Below are positions 34,197-47,321 of a stretch of 64,000 bases of DNA, in pieces. Each line of letters begins with the position of its first letter. Position 1 is the first letter of the stretch. Source of the DNA: Volvox africanus (Eukaryota > Chlorophyta > Chlorophyceae > Chlamydomonadales > Volvocaceae); NCBI GenBank assembly GCA_030268105.1, contig BSDZ01000003.1:744001-808000 (forward strand), given 5' to 3'. The notes beneath the pieces were generated by a model that searched no databases, had not been told where the DNA came from, and worked only from the letters and a program-made list of their open reading frames with translations. The translations under genes and the position numbers were made by a program.

Positions 34197-35716
34197 TTAG
34201 ATTCCCGCTGGCTGATGATCAGGGCAGTTTGTTGAGAGTGAGCCATGCACATATAAGAATAAATGATGTGATAAGGGCCAGGCAGGCCTGGGTGCATTTC
34301 AAATATTAACAGGTTTGGGCTGGCCGAGAGTCGCTGTTTAGATTCCCTCTGGCAGGTTGTTGAGACTGCACAATGCATATACACCAATTTATGATGCAAT
34401 AAGGGCCAGGCAGGCCTGGGCGCATTGCAAATATTAAGAGGCTTAACAGGTTTGGGCTGGCCGAGAGTCGCTGGTTAGATTCCCGCTGGATGATGATGAG
34501 GGCAGGTTGTTAAGAGTGAGTCATGCACATATAAGAATAAATAATGCAATAAGGTCCAGGCAGGCCTGAGCGCATTGCAAATATAAACAGGTTTGGGCTG
34601 GCCAAGAGTCGCTGGTTAGATTCCCGCTGGCTGATGATCAGGGCAGGTTGTTGAGAGTGAGCCATGCACATATAAGAATAAATGATGCGATAAGGGCCAG
34701 GCAGGCCTGGGTGCATTGCAAATATTAACAGGTTTGGGCTGGCCGAGAGTCGCTGTTTAGATTCCCTCTGGCAGGTTGTTGAGACTGCACAATGCATATA
34801 CACCAATTTATGATGCAATAAGGGCCAGGCAGGCCTGGGCGCATTGCAAATATTAAGAGGCTTAACAGGTTTGGGCTGGCCGAGAGTCGCTGGTTAGATT
34901 CCCGCTGGATGATGATGAGGGCAGGTTGTTGAGAGTGAGTCATGCACATATAAGAATAAATAATGCAATAAGGTCCAGGCAGGCCTGGGCGCATTGCAAA
35001 TATAAACAGGTTTGGGCTGGCCAAGAGTCGCTGGTTAGATTCCTGCTGGCTGATGATCAGGGCAGGTTGTTGAGAGTGCGCAATGCACATATACCAATGA
35101 ATGATGCAATAAGGGCCAGGCAGGCCTGGGCGCATTGCAAATTTCATTAGGTTTTGGGCTGGCTGAGAGTCCCTGGTAAGATTCCAGCTGGCTGATGATC
35201 AGGGCAGTTTGTTGAGAGTGAGCCATGCACATATAAGAATAAATGATGCGATAAGGGCCAGGCAGGCCTGGGTGCATTGCAAATATTAACAGGTTTGGGC
35301 TGGCCGAGAGTCGCTGTTTAGATTCCCTCTGGCAGGTTGTTGAGACTGCGCAATGCACATATTTCAATGAATGATGCAATAAGGGCCAGGCAGGCCTGGG
35401 CGCATTGCAAAGATTAACAGGTTTTGGGTTGGCAGAGAGTCGCCGGTTAATTTCCCGCTGGCTGATGATCAGGGCAGGTTGTTGAGAGTGAGCCATGCAC
35501 ATATACCAATGAATGATGCAATAAGGGCCAGGCAGGCCTGGGCGCATTGCAAATATAAACAGGTTTGGGCTAGCCGAGAGTTTCTGGTTAGATTCCCTCT
35601 GGCAGGTTGTTGAGACTGCGCAATGCACATATATCAATGAATGATGCAATAAGGGCCAGGCAGGCCTGGGCGCATTGCAAATTTCATTGAGATTTGGGCT
35701 GGCCTAGAGGTGCCGG
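34197..35716 (+). repeat. 1,520-bp unit of different composition
   Basis: Bounded by the same linkers as its neighbours, but it lacks GATTGCGCAATC and the TTTAAGCTGG linker. It holds two 150-bp monomers and a GTTAAGAGTGAGTC variant near 34508. Confidence 0.82.
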
Positions 35717-37221
35717 TTAGATTCCCGCTGGCTGATGATCAGGGCAGGTTGTTGAGAGTGCGCAATGCACATATACCAATGAATGATGCAATAAGGGCCA
35801 GGCAGGCCTGGGCGCATTGCAAAGATTAACAGGTTTTGGGTTGGCAGAGAGTCGCCGGTTAGATTCCCGCTGGCTGATTATCAGGGCAGGTTGTTGAGAG
35901 TGAGCCATGCACATATACCAATGAATGATGCAATAAGGGCCAGGCATGGCTGGGCGCATTGCAAATATAAACAAGTTTGGGCTGGCCGAGAGTCGCCGGT
36001 TAGATTCCCTCTGGCAGGTTGTTGAGACTGCGCAATGCACATATACCAATTAATGATGCAATAAGGGCCAGGCAGGCCTGAAAGCATTGCAAATTTCAAG
36101 AGGTTTTAGGCTGGCCGAGAGTGGCTGGTTAGATTCCCGCTAGCTAATGATCAGGGCAGGTTGTTGAGATTGCGCAATCCACATATAACAATGAATAATG
36201 CAATAATGGCCAGGCAGGCCTGGGTGCATTGCAAAGATTAACAGGTTTAAGCTGGCCGAGAGACGCCGGTTTGATTCCCTCTGGCTGGTTGTTGAGACTG
36301 CGCAATGCACATAAACCAATGAATGATGCAATAAGGGCCAGGCAGGCATGGGCGCATTGCAAAAATTCACAGGTTTTGGGCTGGCCGAGAGTCGCTGGTT
36401 AGTTTCCCACTGGCTGATGATGAGGGCAGGTTGTTGAGGGTGAGTAATGCACATATAAGAATAAATAATGCAATAATGGCCAGGCAGGCCTGGGCGCATT
36501 GCAAATATAAACAGGTTTGGGCTGGCCAAGAGTCGCTGGTTAGATTCCCGCTGGCTGATGATCAGGGCAGGTTGTTGAGAGTGCGCAATGCACATATACC
36601 AATGAATGATGCAATAAGGGCCAGGCAGGCCTGGGCGCATTGCAAATTTCATTAGGTTTTGGGCTGGCTGAGAGTCCCTGGTTAGTTTCCCACTGGCTGA
36701 TGATCAGGGCAGGTTGTTGAGAGTGAGCCATGCACATATAAGAATAAATGATGCGATAAGGGCCAGGCAGGCCTGGGTGCATTGCAAATATTAACAGGTT
36801 TGGGCTGGCCGAGAGTCGCTGTTTAGATTCCCTCTGGCAGGTTGTTGAGACTGCGCAATGCACATATTTCAATGAATGATGCAATAAGGGCCAGGCAGGC
36901 CTGGGCGCATTGCAAAGATTAAAAGGTTTTGGGTTGGCAGAGAGTCGCCGGTTAATTTCCCGCTGGCTGATGATCAGGGCAGGTTGTTGAGAGTGAGCCA
37001 TGCACATATACCAATGAATGATGCAATAAGGGCCAGGCAGGCCTGGGCGCATTGCAAATATAAACAGGTTTGGGCTAGCCGAGAGTTTCTGGTTAGATTC
37101 CCTCTGGCAGGTTGTTGAGACTGCGCAATGCACATATATCAATGAATGATGCAATAAGGGCCAGGCAGGCCTGGGCGCATTGCAAATTTCATTGAGATTT
37201 GGGCTGGCCTAGAGGTGCCGG
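35717..37221 (+). repeat. 1,505-bp higher-order repeat, copy A2
   Basis: Same length and monomer order as A1 (offset 3,025) and A3 (offset 1,505). The TTTAAGCTGG linker is near 36245. Confidence 0.9.
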
Positions 37222-38726
37222 TTAGATTCCCGCTGGCTGATGATCAGGGCAGGTTGTTGAGAGTGCGCAATGCACATATACCAATGAATGATGCAATAAG
37301 GGCCAGGCAGGCCTGGGCGCATTGCAAAGATTAACAGGTTTTGGGTTGGCAGAGAGTCGCCGGTTAGATTCCCGCTGGCTGATTATCAGGGCAGGTTGTT
37401 GAGAGTGAGCCATGCACATATACCAATGAATGATGCAATAAGGGCCAGGCATGGCTGGGCGCATTGCAAATATAAACAAGTTTGGGCTGGCCGAGAGTCG
37501 CCGGTTAGATTCCCTCTGGCAGGTTGTTGAGACTGCGCAATGCACATATACCAATTAATGATGCAATAAGGGCCAGGCAGGCCTGAAAGCATTGCAAATT
37601 TCAAGAGGTTTTAGGCTGGCCGAGAGTGGCTGGTTAGATTCCCGCTAGCTAATGATCAGGGCAGGTTGTTGAGATTGCGCAATCCACATATAACAATGAA
37701 TAATGCAATAATGGCCAGGCAGGCCTGGGTGCATTGCAAAGATTAACAGGTTTAAGCTGGCCGAGAGACGCCGGTTTGATTCCCTCTGGCTGGTTGTTGA
37801 GACTGCGCAATGCACATAAACCAATGAATGATGCAATAAGGGCCAGGCAGGCATGGGCGCATTGCAAAAATTCACAGGTTTTGGGCTGGCCGAGAGTCGC
37901 TGGTTAGTTTCCCACTGGCTGATGATGAGGGCAGGTTGTTGAGGGTGAGTAATGCACATATAAGAATAAATAATGCAATAATGGCCAGGCAGGCCTGGGC
38001 GCATTGCAAATATAAACAGGTTTGGGCTGGCCAAGAGTCGCTGGTTAGATTCCCGCTGGCTGATGATCAGGGCAGGTTGTTGAGAGTGCGCAATGCACAT
38101 ATACCAATGAATGATGCAATAAGGGCCAGGCAGGCCTGGGCGCATTGCAAATTTCATTAGGTTTTGGGCTGGCTGAGAGTCCCTGGTTAGTTTCCCACTG
38201 GCTGATGATCAGGGCAGGTTGTTGAGAGTGAGCCATGCACATATAAGAATAAATGATGCGATAAGGGCCAGGCAGGCCTGGGTGCATTGCAAATATTAAC
38301 AGGTTTGGGCTGGCCGAGAGTCGCTGTTTAGATTCCCTCTGGCAGGTTGTTGAGACTGCGCAATGCACATATTTCAATGAATGATGCAATAAGGGCCAGG
38401 CAGGCCTGGGCGCATTGCAAAGATTAACAGGTTTTGGGTTGGCAGAGAGTCGCCGGTTAGATTCCCGCTGGCTGATGATCAGGGCAGGTTGTTGAGAGTG
38501 AGCCATGCACATATACCAATGAATGATGCGATAAGGGCCAGGCAGGCCTGGGCGCATTGCAAATATAAACAGGTTTGGGCTAGCCGAGAGTTTCTGGTTA
38601 GATTCCCTCTGGCAGGTTGTTGAGACTGCGCAATGCACATATATCAATAAATGATGCAATAAGGGCCAGGCAGGCCTGGGCGCATTGCAAATTTCATTGA
38701 GATTTGGGCTGGCCTAGAGGTGCCGG
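37222..38726 (+). repeat. 1,505-bp higher-order repeat, copy A3
   Basis: Directly follows A2, with the TTTAAGCTGG linker near 37750. It shares GCAATAATGGCC with A2 (36474, 37979) where A1 has GCAATAAGGTCC. Confidence 0.9.
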
Positions 38727-40436
38727 TTAGATTCCCGCTGGCTGATGATCAGGGCAGGTTGTTGAGAGTGCGCAATGCACATATAAGAATAAATGATGCG
38801 ATAAGGGCCAGGCAGGACTGGGCGCATTGCAAAGATTAACATGTTTTGGGAAAGAAGAAAGTCGCCGGTTAGATTCCCGCTGGCTGATGATCAGGGCAGG
38901 TTGTTGAGAGTGAGCCATGCACATATACCAATGAATGATGCAATAAGGGCCAGGCATGGCTGGGCGCATTGCAAATATAAACAAGTTTGGGCTGGCCGAG
39001 AGTTGCCGGTTAGATTCCCTCTGGCAGGTTGTTGAGACTGCGCAATGCACATATACCAATTAATGATGCAATAAGGGCCAGGCATGGCTGGGCGCATTGC
39101 AAATATAAACAAGTTTGGGCTGGTCGAGAGTCGCTGGTTAGATTCCCTCTGGCAGGTTGTTGAGACTGCGCAATGCACATATACCAATAAATGATGCAAT
39201 AAGGGCCAGGCAGGCCTGAAAGCATTGCAAATTTCAAAAGGTTTTAGGCTGGCCAAGAGTGGCTGGTTAGATTCCCGCTAGCTAATGATCAGGGAAGGTT
39301 GTTGAGACTGCGCAATGCACATATACCAATGAATGATGCAATAAGGGCCAGGCAGGCATGGGCGCATTGCAAAAAATCACAGGTTTTGGGCTGGCCGAGA
39401 GTCGCTGGTTAGTTTCCCACTGGCTGATGATCAGGGCAGTTTGTTGAGAGTGAGCCATGCACATATAAGAATAAATGATGTGATAAGGGCCAGGCAGGCC
39501 TGGGTGCATTGCAAATATTTACAGGTTTGGGTTGGCCGAGAGTCGCTGTTTAGATTCCCTCTGGCAGGTTGTTGAGACTGCGCAATGCATATACACCAAT
39601 TTATGATGCAATAAGGTCCAGGCAGGCCTGGGCGCATTGCAAATATTAAGAGGCTTAACAGGTTTGGGCTGGCCGAGAGTCGCTGGTTAGATTCCCGCTG
39701 GATGATGATGAGGGCAGGTTGTTGAGGGTGAGTCATGCACATATAAGAATAAATAATGCAATAAGGTCCAGGCAGGCCTGGGTGCATTGCAAATATAAAC
39801 AGGTTTGGGCTGGCCAAGAGTCGCTGGTTAGATTCCCGCTGGCTGATGATCAGGGCAGGTTGTTGAGAGTGCGCAATGCACATATACCAATGAATGATGC
39901 AATAAGGGCCAGGCAGGCCTGGGCGCATTGCAAATTTCATTAGGTTTTGGGCTAGCGGAGAGTCCCTGGTTAGTTTCCCACTGGCTGATGATCAGGGCAG
40001 GTTGTTGAGAGTGAGCCATGCACATATAAGAATAAATGATGCGATAAGGGCCAGGCAGGCCTGGGTGCATTGCAAATATTAACAGGTTTGGGCTGGCCGA
40101 GAGTCGCTGTTTAGATTCCCTCTGGCAGGTTGTTGAGACTGCACAATGCATATACACCAATTTATGATGCAATAAGGGCCAGGCAGGCCTGGGCGCATTG
40201 CAAATATTAAGAGGCTTAACAGGTTTGGGCTGGCCGAGAGTCGCTGGTTAGATTCCCGCTGGATGATGATGAGGGCAGGTTGTTGAGAGTGAGTCATGCA
40301 CATATAAGAATAAATAATGCAATAAGGTCCAGGCAGGCCTGGGCACATTGCAAATATAAACAGGTTTGGGCTTGCCGAGAGTCGCCGGTTAGATTCCCAC
40401 TGGCTGATGATCAGGGCAGGTTGTTGAGAGTGCGCA

Positions 40437-40612
40437 ATGCACATATACCAATGAATGATGCAATAAGGGCCAGGCAGGCCTGGGCGCATTGCAAATTTCA
40501 TTAGGTTTTGGGCTGGCTGAGAGTCCCTGGTTAGTTTCCCACTGGGCTGGCCTAGAGGTGCCGGTTAGATTCCCGCTGGCTGATGATCAGGGCAGGTTGT
40601 TGAGAGTGCGCA
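40437..40612 (+). repeat. 176-bp monomer
   Basis: Fused linker junction at 40541. It lies about 220 bp upstream of the (TGA)10 tract, an arrangement kept in all 40-54.7-kb copies. Confidence 0.92.
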
Positions 40613-40757
40613 ATGCACATATACCAATGAATGATGCAATAAGGGCCAGGCAGGCCTGGGCGCATTGCAAAGATTAACAGGTTTTGGGTTGGCAGAGAGT
40701 CGCTGGTTAGATTCCCGCTGGATGATGATCAGGGCAGGTTGTTGAGAGTGCGCAATT

Positions 40758-40758
<1 letters not shown>

Positions 40759-40788
<30 letters not shown>
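40759..40788 (+). repeat. (TGA)10 microsatellite
   Basis: Ten triplets in a 60-bp truncated unit. Its flank differs from the 5' copies (TTGAGAGTGCGCAATTA rather than TTAAGAG, and GAGTGAGCC rather than GAGTTAGCC). Confidence 0.95.
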
Positions 40789-40789
<1 letters not shown>

Positions 40790-43002
40790 CAGGGCATGTT
40801 GTTGAGAGTGAGCCATGCACATATACCATTTAATGATGCAATAAGGGCCAGGCAGACCTGGGCGCATTGCAAATTTTAACAGGTTTGGGCTAGGTGAGCG
40901 TCGCCAATTAGATTTCGGCTGGCAGGTTCTTGAGAATGCGCAATTCACATATACCAATTAATGATGCAAAAAGGGCCAGGCAGGCCTGGGTGCATTGCAA
41001 ATATAAACAGGTTTGGGCTAGCCGAGAGTTTCTGGTTAGATTCCCTCTGGCAGGTTGTTGAGACTGCGCAATGCACATATATCAATAAATGATGCAATAA
41101 GGGCCAGGCAGGCCTGGGCGCATTGCAAATTTCATTGAGATTTGGGCTGGCCTAGAGGTGCCGGTTAGATTCCCGCTGGCTGATGATCAGGGCAGGTTGT
41201 TGAGAGTGCGCAATGCACATATAAGAATAAATGATGCGATAAGGGCCAGGCAGGACTGGGCGCATTGCAAAGATTAACATGTTTTGGGTAAGAAGAAAGT
41301 CGCCGGTTAGATTCCCGCTGGCTGATGATCAGGGCAGGTTGTTGAGAGTGAGCCATGCACATATACCAATGAATGATGCAATAAGGGCCAGGCATGGCTG
41401 GGCGCATTGCAAATATAAACAAGTTTGGGCTGGCCGAGAGTTGCCGGTTAGATTCCCTCTGGCAGGTTGTTGAGACTGCGCAATGCACATATACCAATTA
41501 ATGATGCAATAAGGGCCAGGCATGGCTGGGCGCATTGCAAATATAAACAAGTTTGGGCTGGTCGAGAGTCGCTGGTTAGATTCCCTCTGGCAGGTTGTTG
41601 AGACTGCGCAATGCACATATACCAATAAATGATGCAATAAGGGCCAGGCAGGCCTGAAAGCATTGCAAATTTCAATAGGTTTTAGGCTGGCCAAGAGTGG
41701 CTGGTTAGATTCCCGCTAGCTAATGATCAGGGAAGGTTGTTGAGATTGCGCAATCCACATATAACAATGAATAATGCAATAATGGCCAGGCAGGCCTGGG
41801 TGCATTGAAAAGATTAACAGGTTTTGGGCGGCCGAGCGTCACCGGTTAGATTCCCTCTGGCAGGTTGTTGAGACTGCGCAATGCACATATACCAATGAAT
41901 GATGCAATAAGGGCCAGGCAGGCATGGGCGCATTGCAAAAAATCACAGGTTTTGGGCTGGCCGAGAGTCGCTGGTTAGTTTCCCACTGGCTGATGATCAG
42001 GGCAGTTTGTTGAGAGTGAGCCATGCACATATAAGAATAAATGATGTGATAAGGGCCAGGCAGGCCTGGGTGCATTGCAAATATTTACAGGTTTGGGTTG
42101 GCCGAGAGTCGCTGTTTAGATTCCCTCTGGCAGGTTGTTGAGACTGCGCAATGCATATACACCAATTTATGATGCAATAAGGGCCAGGCAGGCCTGGGCG
42201 CATTGCAAATATTAAGAGGCTTAACAGGTTTGGGCTGGCCGAGAGTCGCTGGTTAGATTCCCGCTGGATGATGATGAGGGCAGGTTGTTGAGGGTGAGTC
42301 ATGCACATATAAGAATAAATAATGCAATAAGGTCCAGGCAGGCCTGGGTGCATTGCAAATATAAACAGGTTTGGGCTGGCCAAGAGTCGCTGGTTAGATT
42401 CCCGCTGGCTGATGATCAGGGCAGGTTGTTGAGAGTGCGCAATGCACATATACCAATGAATGATGCAATAAGGGCCAGGCAGGCCTGGGCGCATTGCAAA
42501 TTTCATTAGGTTTTGGGCTGGCTGAGAGTCCCTGGTTAGTTTCCCACTGGCTGATGATCAGGGCAGGTTGTTGAGAGTGAGCCATGCACATATAAGAATA
42601 AATGATGCGATAAGGGCCAGGCAGGCCTGGGTGCATTGCAAATATTAACAGGTTTGGGCTGGCCGAGAGTCGCTGTTTAGATTCCCTCTGGCAGGTTGTT
42701 GAGACTGCACAATGCATATACACCAATTTATGATGCAATAAGGGCCAGGCAGGCCTGGGCGCATTGCAAATATTAAGAGGCTTAACAGGTTTGGGCTCGC
42801 CGAGAGTCGCTGGTTAGATTCCCGCTGGATGATGATGAGGGCAGGTTGTTGAGAGTGAGTCATGCACATATAAGAATAAATAATGCAATAAGGTCCAGGC
42901 AGGCCTGGGCACATTGCAAATATAAACAGGTTTGGGCTTGCCGAGAGTCGCCGGTTAGATTCCCACTGGCTGATGATCAGGGCAGGTTGTTGAGAGTGCG
43001 CA

Positions 43003-43178
43003 ATGCACATATACCAATGAATGATGCAATAAGGGCCAGGCAGGCCTGGGCGCATTGCAAATTTCATTAGGTTTTGGGCTGGCTGAGAGTCCCTGGTTAG
43101 TTTCCCACTGGGCTGGCCTAGAGGTGCCGGTTAGATTCCCGCTGGCTGATGATCAGGGCAGGTTGTTGAGAGTGCGCA
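43003..43178 (+). repeat. 176-bp monomer
   Basis: 2,566-bp-offset copy, junction at 43107. Confidence 0.92.
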
Positions 43179-43323
43179 ATGCACATATACCAATGAATGA
43201 TGCAATAAGGGCCAGGCAGGCCTGGGCGCATTGCAAAGATTAACAGGTTTTGGGTTGGCAGAGAGTCGCTGGTTAGATTCCCGCTGGATGATGATCAGGG
43301 CAGGTTGTTGAGAGTGCGCAATT

Positions 43324-43324
<1 letters not shown>

Positions 43325-43354
<30 letters not shown>
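43325..43354 (+). repeat. (TGA)10 microsatellite
   Basis: Copy 2,566 bp after the tract at 40759, with identical triplet number and flanks. Confidence 0.95.
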
Positions 43355-43355
<1 letters not shown>

Positions 43356-44879
43356 CAGGGCATGTTGTTGAGAGTGAGCCATGCACATATACCATTTAAT
43401 GATGCAATAAGGGCCAGGCAGACCTGGGCGCATTGCAAATTTTAACAGGTTTGGGCTAGGTGAGCGTCGCCAATTAGATTTCGGCTGGCAGGTTCTTGAG
43501 AATGCGCAATTCACATATACCAATTAATGATGCAAAAAGGGCCAGGCAGGCCTGGGTGCATTGCAAATATAAACAGGTTTGGGCTAGCCGAGAGTTTCTG
43601 GTTAGATTCCCTCTGGCAGGTTGTTGAGACTGCGCAATGCACATATATCAATAAATGATGCAATAAGGGCCAGGCAGGCCTGGGCGCATTGCAAATTTCA
43701 TTGAGATTTGGGCTGGCCTAGAGGTGCCGGTTAGATTCCCGCTGGCTGATGATCAGGGCAGGTTGTTGAGAGTGCGCAATGCACATATAAGAATAAATGA
43801 TGCGATAAGGGCCAGGCAGGACTGGGCGCATTGCAAAGATTAACATGTTTTGGGTAAGAAGAAAGTCGCCGGTTAGATTCCCGCTGGCTGATGATCAGGG
43901 CAGGTTGTTGAGAGTGAGCCATGCACATATACCAATGAATGATGCAATAAGGGCCAGGCATGGCTGGGCGCATTGCAAATATAAACAAGTTTGGGCTGGC
44001 CGAGAGTCGCTGGTTAGATTCCCTCTGGCAGGTTGTTGAGACTGCGCAATGCACATATACCAATAAATGATGCAATAAGGGCCAGGCAGGCCTGAAAGCA
44101 TTGCAAATTTCAATAGGTTTTAGGCTGGCCAAGAGTGGCTGGTTAGATTCCCGCTAGCTAATGATCAGGGAAGGTTGTTGAGATTGCGCAATCCACATAT
44201 AACAATGAATAATGCAATAATGGCCAGGCAGGCCTGGGTGCATTGCAAAGATTAACAGGTTTTGGGCGGCCGAGCGTCACCGGTTAGATTCCCTCTGGCA
44301 GGTTGTTGAGACTGCGCAATGCACATATACCAATGAATGATGCAATAAGGGCCAGGCAGGCATGGGCGCATTGCAAAAAATCACAGGTTTTGGGCTGGCC
44401 GAGAGTCGCTGGTTAGTTTCCCACTGGCTGATGATCAGGGCAGTTTGTTGAGAGTGAGCCATGCACATATAAGAATAAATGATGTGATAAGGGCCAGGCA
44501 GGCCTGGGTGCATTGCAAATATTTACAGGTTTGGGTTGGCCGAGAGTCGCTGTTTAGATTCCCTCTGGCAGGTTGTTGAGACTGCACAATGCATATACAC
44601 CAATTTATGATGCAATAAGGGCCAGGCAGGCCTGGGCGCATTGCAAATATTAAGAGGCTTAACAGGTTTGGGCTGGCCGAGAGTCGCTGGTTAGATTCCC
44701 GCTGGATGATGATGAGGGCAGGTTGTTGAGAGTGAGTCATGCACATATAAGAATAAATAATGCAATAAGGTCCAGGCAGGCCTGGGCACATTGCAAATAT
44801 AAACAGGTTTGGGCTTGCCGAGAGTCGCCGGTTAGATTCCCACTGGCTGATGATCAGGGCAGGTTGTTGAGAGTGCGCA

Positions 44880-45055
44880 ATGCACATATACCAATGAATG
44901 ATGCAATAAGGGCCAGGCAGGCCTGGGCGCATTGCAAATTTCATTAGGTTTTGGGCTGGCTGAGAGTCCCTGGTTAGTTTCCCACTGGGCTGGCCTAGAG
45001 GTGCCGGTTAGATTCCCGCTGGCTGATGATCAGGGCAGGTTGTTGAGAGTGCGCA
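44880..45055 (+). repeat. 176-bp monomer
   Basis: 1,877-bp-offset copy, junction at 44984. Confidence 0.92.
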
Positions 45056-45200
45056 ATGCACATATACCAATGAATGATGCAATAAGGGCCAGGCAGGCCT
45101 GGGCGCATTGCAAAGATTAACAGGTTTTGGGTTGGCAGAGAGTCGCTGGTTAGATTCCCGCTGGATGATGATCAGGGCAGGTTGTTGAGAGTGCGCAATT

Positions 45201-45201
<1 letters not shown>

Positions 45202-45231
<30 letters not shown>
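45202..45231 (+). repeat. (TGA)10 microsatellite
   Basis: Copy 1,877 bp after the tract at 43325. Confidence 0.95.
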
Positions 45232-45232
<1 letters not shown>

Positions 45233-46756
45233 CAGGGCATGTTGTTGAGAGTGAGCCATGCACATATACCATTTAATGATGCAATAAGGGCCAGGCAGAC
45301 CTGGGCGCATTGCAAATTTTAACAGGTTTGGGCTAGGTGAGCGTCGCCAATTAGATTTCGGCTGGCAGGTTCTTGAGAATGCGCAATTCACATATACCAA
45401 TTAATGATGCAAAAAGGGCCAGGCAGGCCTGGGTGCATTGCAAATATAAACAGGTTTGGGCTAGCCGAGAGTTTCTGGTTAGATTCCCTCTGGCAGGTTG
45501 TTGAGACTGCGCAATGCACATATATCAATAAATGATGCAATAAGGGCCAGGCAGGCCTGGGCGCATTGCAAATTTCATTGAGATTTGGGCTGGCCTAGAG
45601 GTGCCGGTTAGATTCCCGCTGGCTGATGATCAGGGCAGGTTGTTGAGAGTGCGCAATGCACATATAAGAATAAATGATGCGATAAGGGCCAGGCAGGACT
45701 GGGCGCATTGCAAAGATTAACATGTTTTGGGTAAGAAGAAAGTCGCCGGTTAGATTCCCGCTGGCTGATGATCAGGGCAGGTTGTTGAGAGTGAGCCATG
45801 CACATATACCAATGAATGATGCAATAAGGGCCAGGCATGGCTGGGCGCATTGCAAATATAAACAAGTTTGGGCTGGCCGAGAGTCGCTGGTTAGATTCCC
45901 TCTGGCAGGTTGTTGAGACTGCGCAATGCACATATACCAATAAATGATGCAATAAGGGCCAGGCAGGCCTGAAAGCATTGCAAATTTCAATAGGTTTTAG
46001 GCTGGCCAAGAGTGGCTGGTTAGATTCCCGCTAGCTAATGATCAGGGAAGGTTGTTGAGATTGCGCAATCCACATATAACAATGAATAATGCAATAATGG
46101 CCAGGCAGGCCTGGGTGCATTGCAAAGATTAACAGGTTTTGGGCGGCCGAGCGTCACCGGTTAGATTCCCTCTGGCAGGTTGTTGAGACTGCGCAATGCA
46201 CATATACCAATGAATGATGCAATAAGGGCCAGGCAGGCATGGGCGCATTGCAAAAAATCACAGGTTTTGGGCTGGCCGAGAGTCGCTGGTTAGTTTCCCA
46301 CTGGCTGATGATCAGGGCAGTTTGTTGAGAGTGAGCCATGCACATATAAGAATAAATGATGTGATAAGGGCCAGGCAGGCCTGGGTGCATTGCAAATATT
46401 TACAGGTTTGGGTTGGCCGAGAGTCGCTGTTTAGATTCCCTCTGGCAGGTTGTTGAGACTGCACAATGCATATACACCAATTTATGATGCAATAAGGGCC
46501 AGGCAGGCCTGGGCGCATTGCAAATATTAAGAGGCTTAACAGGTTTGGGCTCGCCGAGAGTCGCTGGTTAGATTCCCGCTGGATGATGATGAGGGCAGGT
46601 TGTTGAGAGTGAGTCATGCACATATAAGAATAAATAATGCAATAAGGTCCAGGCAGGCCTGGGCACATTGCAAATATAAACAGGTTTGGGCTTGCCGAGA
46701 GTCGCCGGTTAGATTCCCACTGGCTGATGATCAGGGCAGGTTGTTGAGAGTGCGCA

Positions 46757-46932
46757 ATGCACATATACCAATGAATGATGCAATAAGGGCCAGGCAGGCC
46801 TGGGCGCATTGCAAATTTCATTAGGTTTTGGGCTGGCTGAGAGTCCCTGGTTAGTTTCCCACTGGGCTGGCCTAGAGGTGCCGGTTAGATTCCCGCTGGC
46901 TGATGATCAGGGCAGGTTGTTGAGAGTGCGCA
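46757..46932 (+). repeat. 176-bp monomer
   Basis: 1,877-bp-offset copy, junction at 46861. Confidence 0.92.
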
Positions 46933-47077
46933 ATGCACATATACCAATGAATGATGCAATAAGGGCCAGGCAGGCCTGGGCGCATTGCAAAGATTAACAG
47001 GTTTTGGGTTGGCAGAGAGTCGCTGGTTAGATTCCCGCTGGATGATGATCAGGGCAGGTTGTTGAGAGTGCGCAATT

Positions 47078-47078
<1 letters not shown>

Positions 47079-47108
<30 letters not shown>
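47079..47108 (+). repeat. (TGA)10 microsatellite
   Basis: Copy 1,877 bp after the tract at 45202. It is the last (TGA)10 tract in the window. Confidence 0.95.
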
Positions 47109-47109
<1 letters not shown>

Positions 47110-47321
47110 CAGGGCATGTTGTTGAGAGTGAGCCATGCACATATACCATTTAATGATGCAATAAGGGCCAGGCAGACCTGGGCGCATTGCAAATTTTAAC
47201 AGGTTTGGGCTAGGTGAGCGTCGCCAATTAGATTTCGGCTGGCAGGTTCTTGAGAATGCGCAATTCACATATACCAATTAATGATGCAAAAAGGGCCAGG
47301 CAGGCCTGGGTGCATTGCAAA

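Larger units (their letters stand above)
38727..41164 (+). repeat. TGA/176-bp higher-order block I, 2,438 bp
   Basis: First of four related blocks. Order: purine-rich linker variant (GGGAAAGAAGAAAG near 38848), two CATGGCTGGG monomers, two 561-bp tetramers, 176-bp monomer, (TGA)10. Relative to block II it lacks exactly one 128-bp step: near 39300 GGAAGGTTGTTGAGACTGCGCAATG joins directly where block II has the GATTGCGCAATC monomer. Confidence 0.88.
41165..43730 (+). repeat. TGA/176-bp higher-order block II, 2,566 bp
   Basis: The most complete of the four blocks, with GATTGCGCAATC at 41744, two tetramers, the 176-bp monomer and (TGA)10. Private CATTGAAAAG near 41806. Confidence 0.9.
43731..45607 (+). 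repeat. TGA/176-bp higher-order block III, 1,877 bp
   Basis: Shorter than block II by 689 bp, which equals one 561-bp tetramer plus one 128-bp CATGGCTGGG monomer. Everything else is in the same order. Confidence 0.9.
45608..47321 (+). repeat. TGA/176-bp higher-order block IV, partial (about 1.71 kb)
   Basis: Near-identical to block III at offset 1,877 until about 47322, where the next monomer reads GCAAATATTTACAGG instead of GCAAATATAAACAGG. Confidence 0.88.

Noticed and set aside
32692..38726. Gene conversion among the three 1,505-bp copies
   Set aside because: The shared variants (for example near 33474, 33893 and 33996) are each unique to one of three copies, which is compatible with simple divergence; three copies cannot show a conflict.
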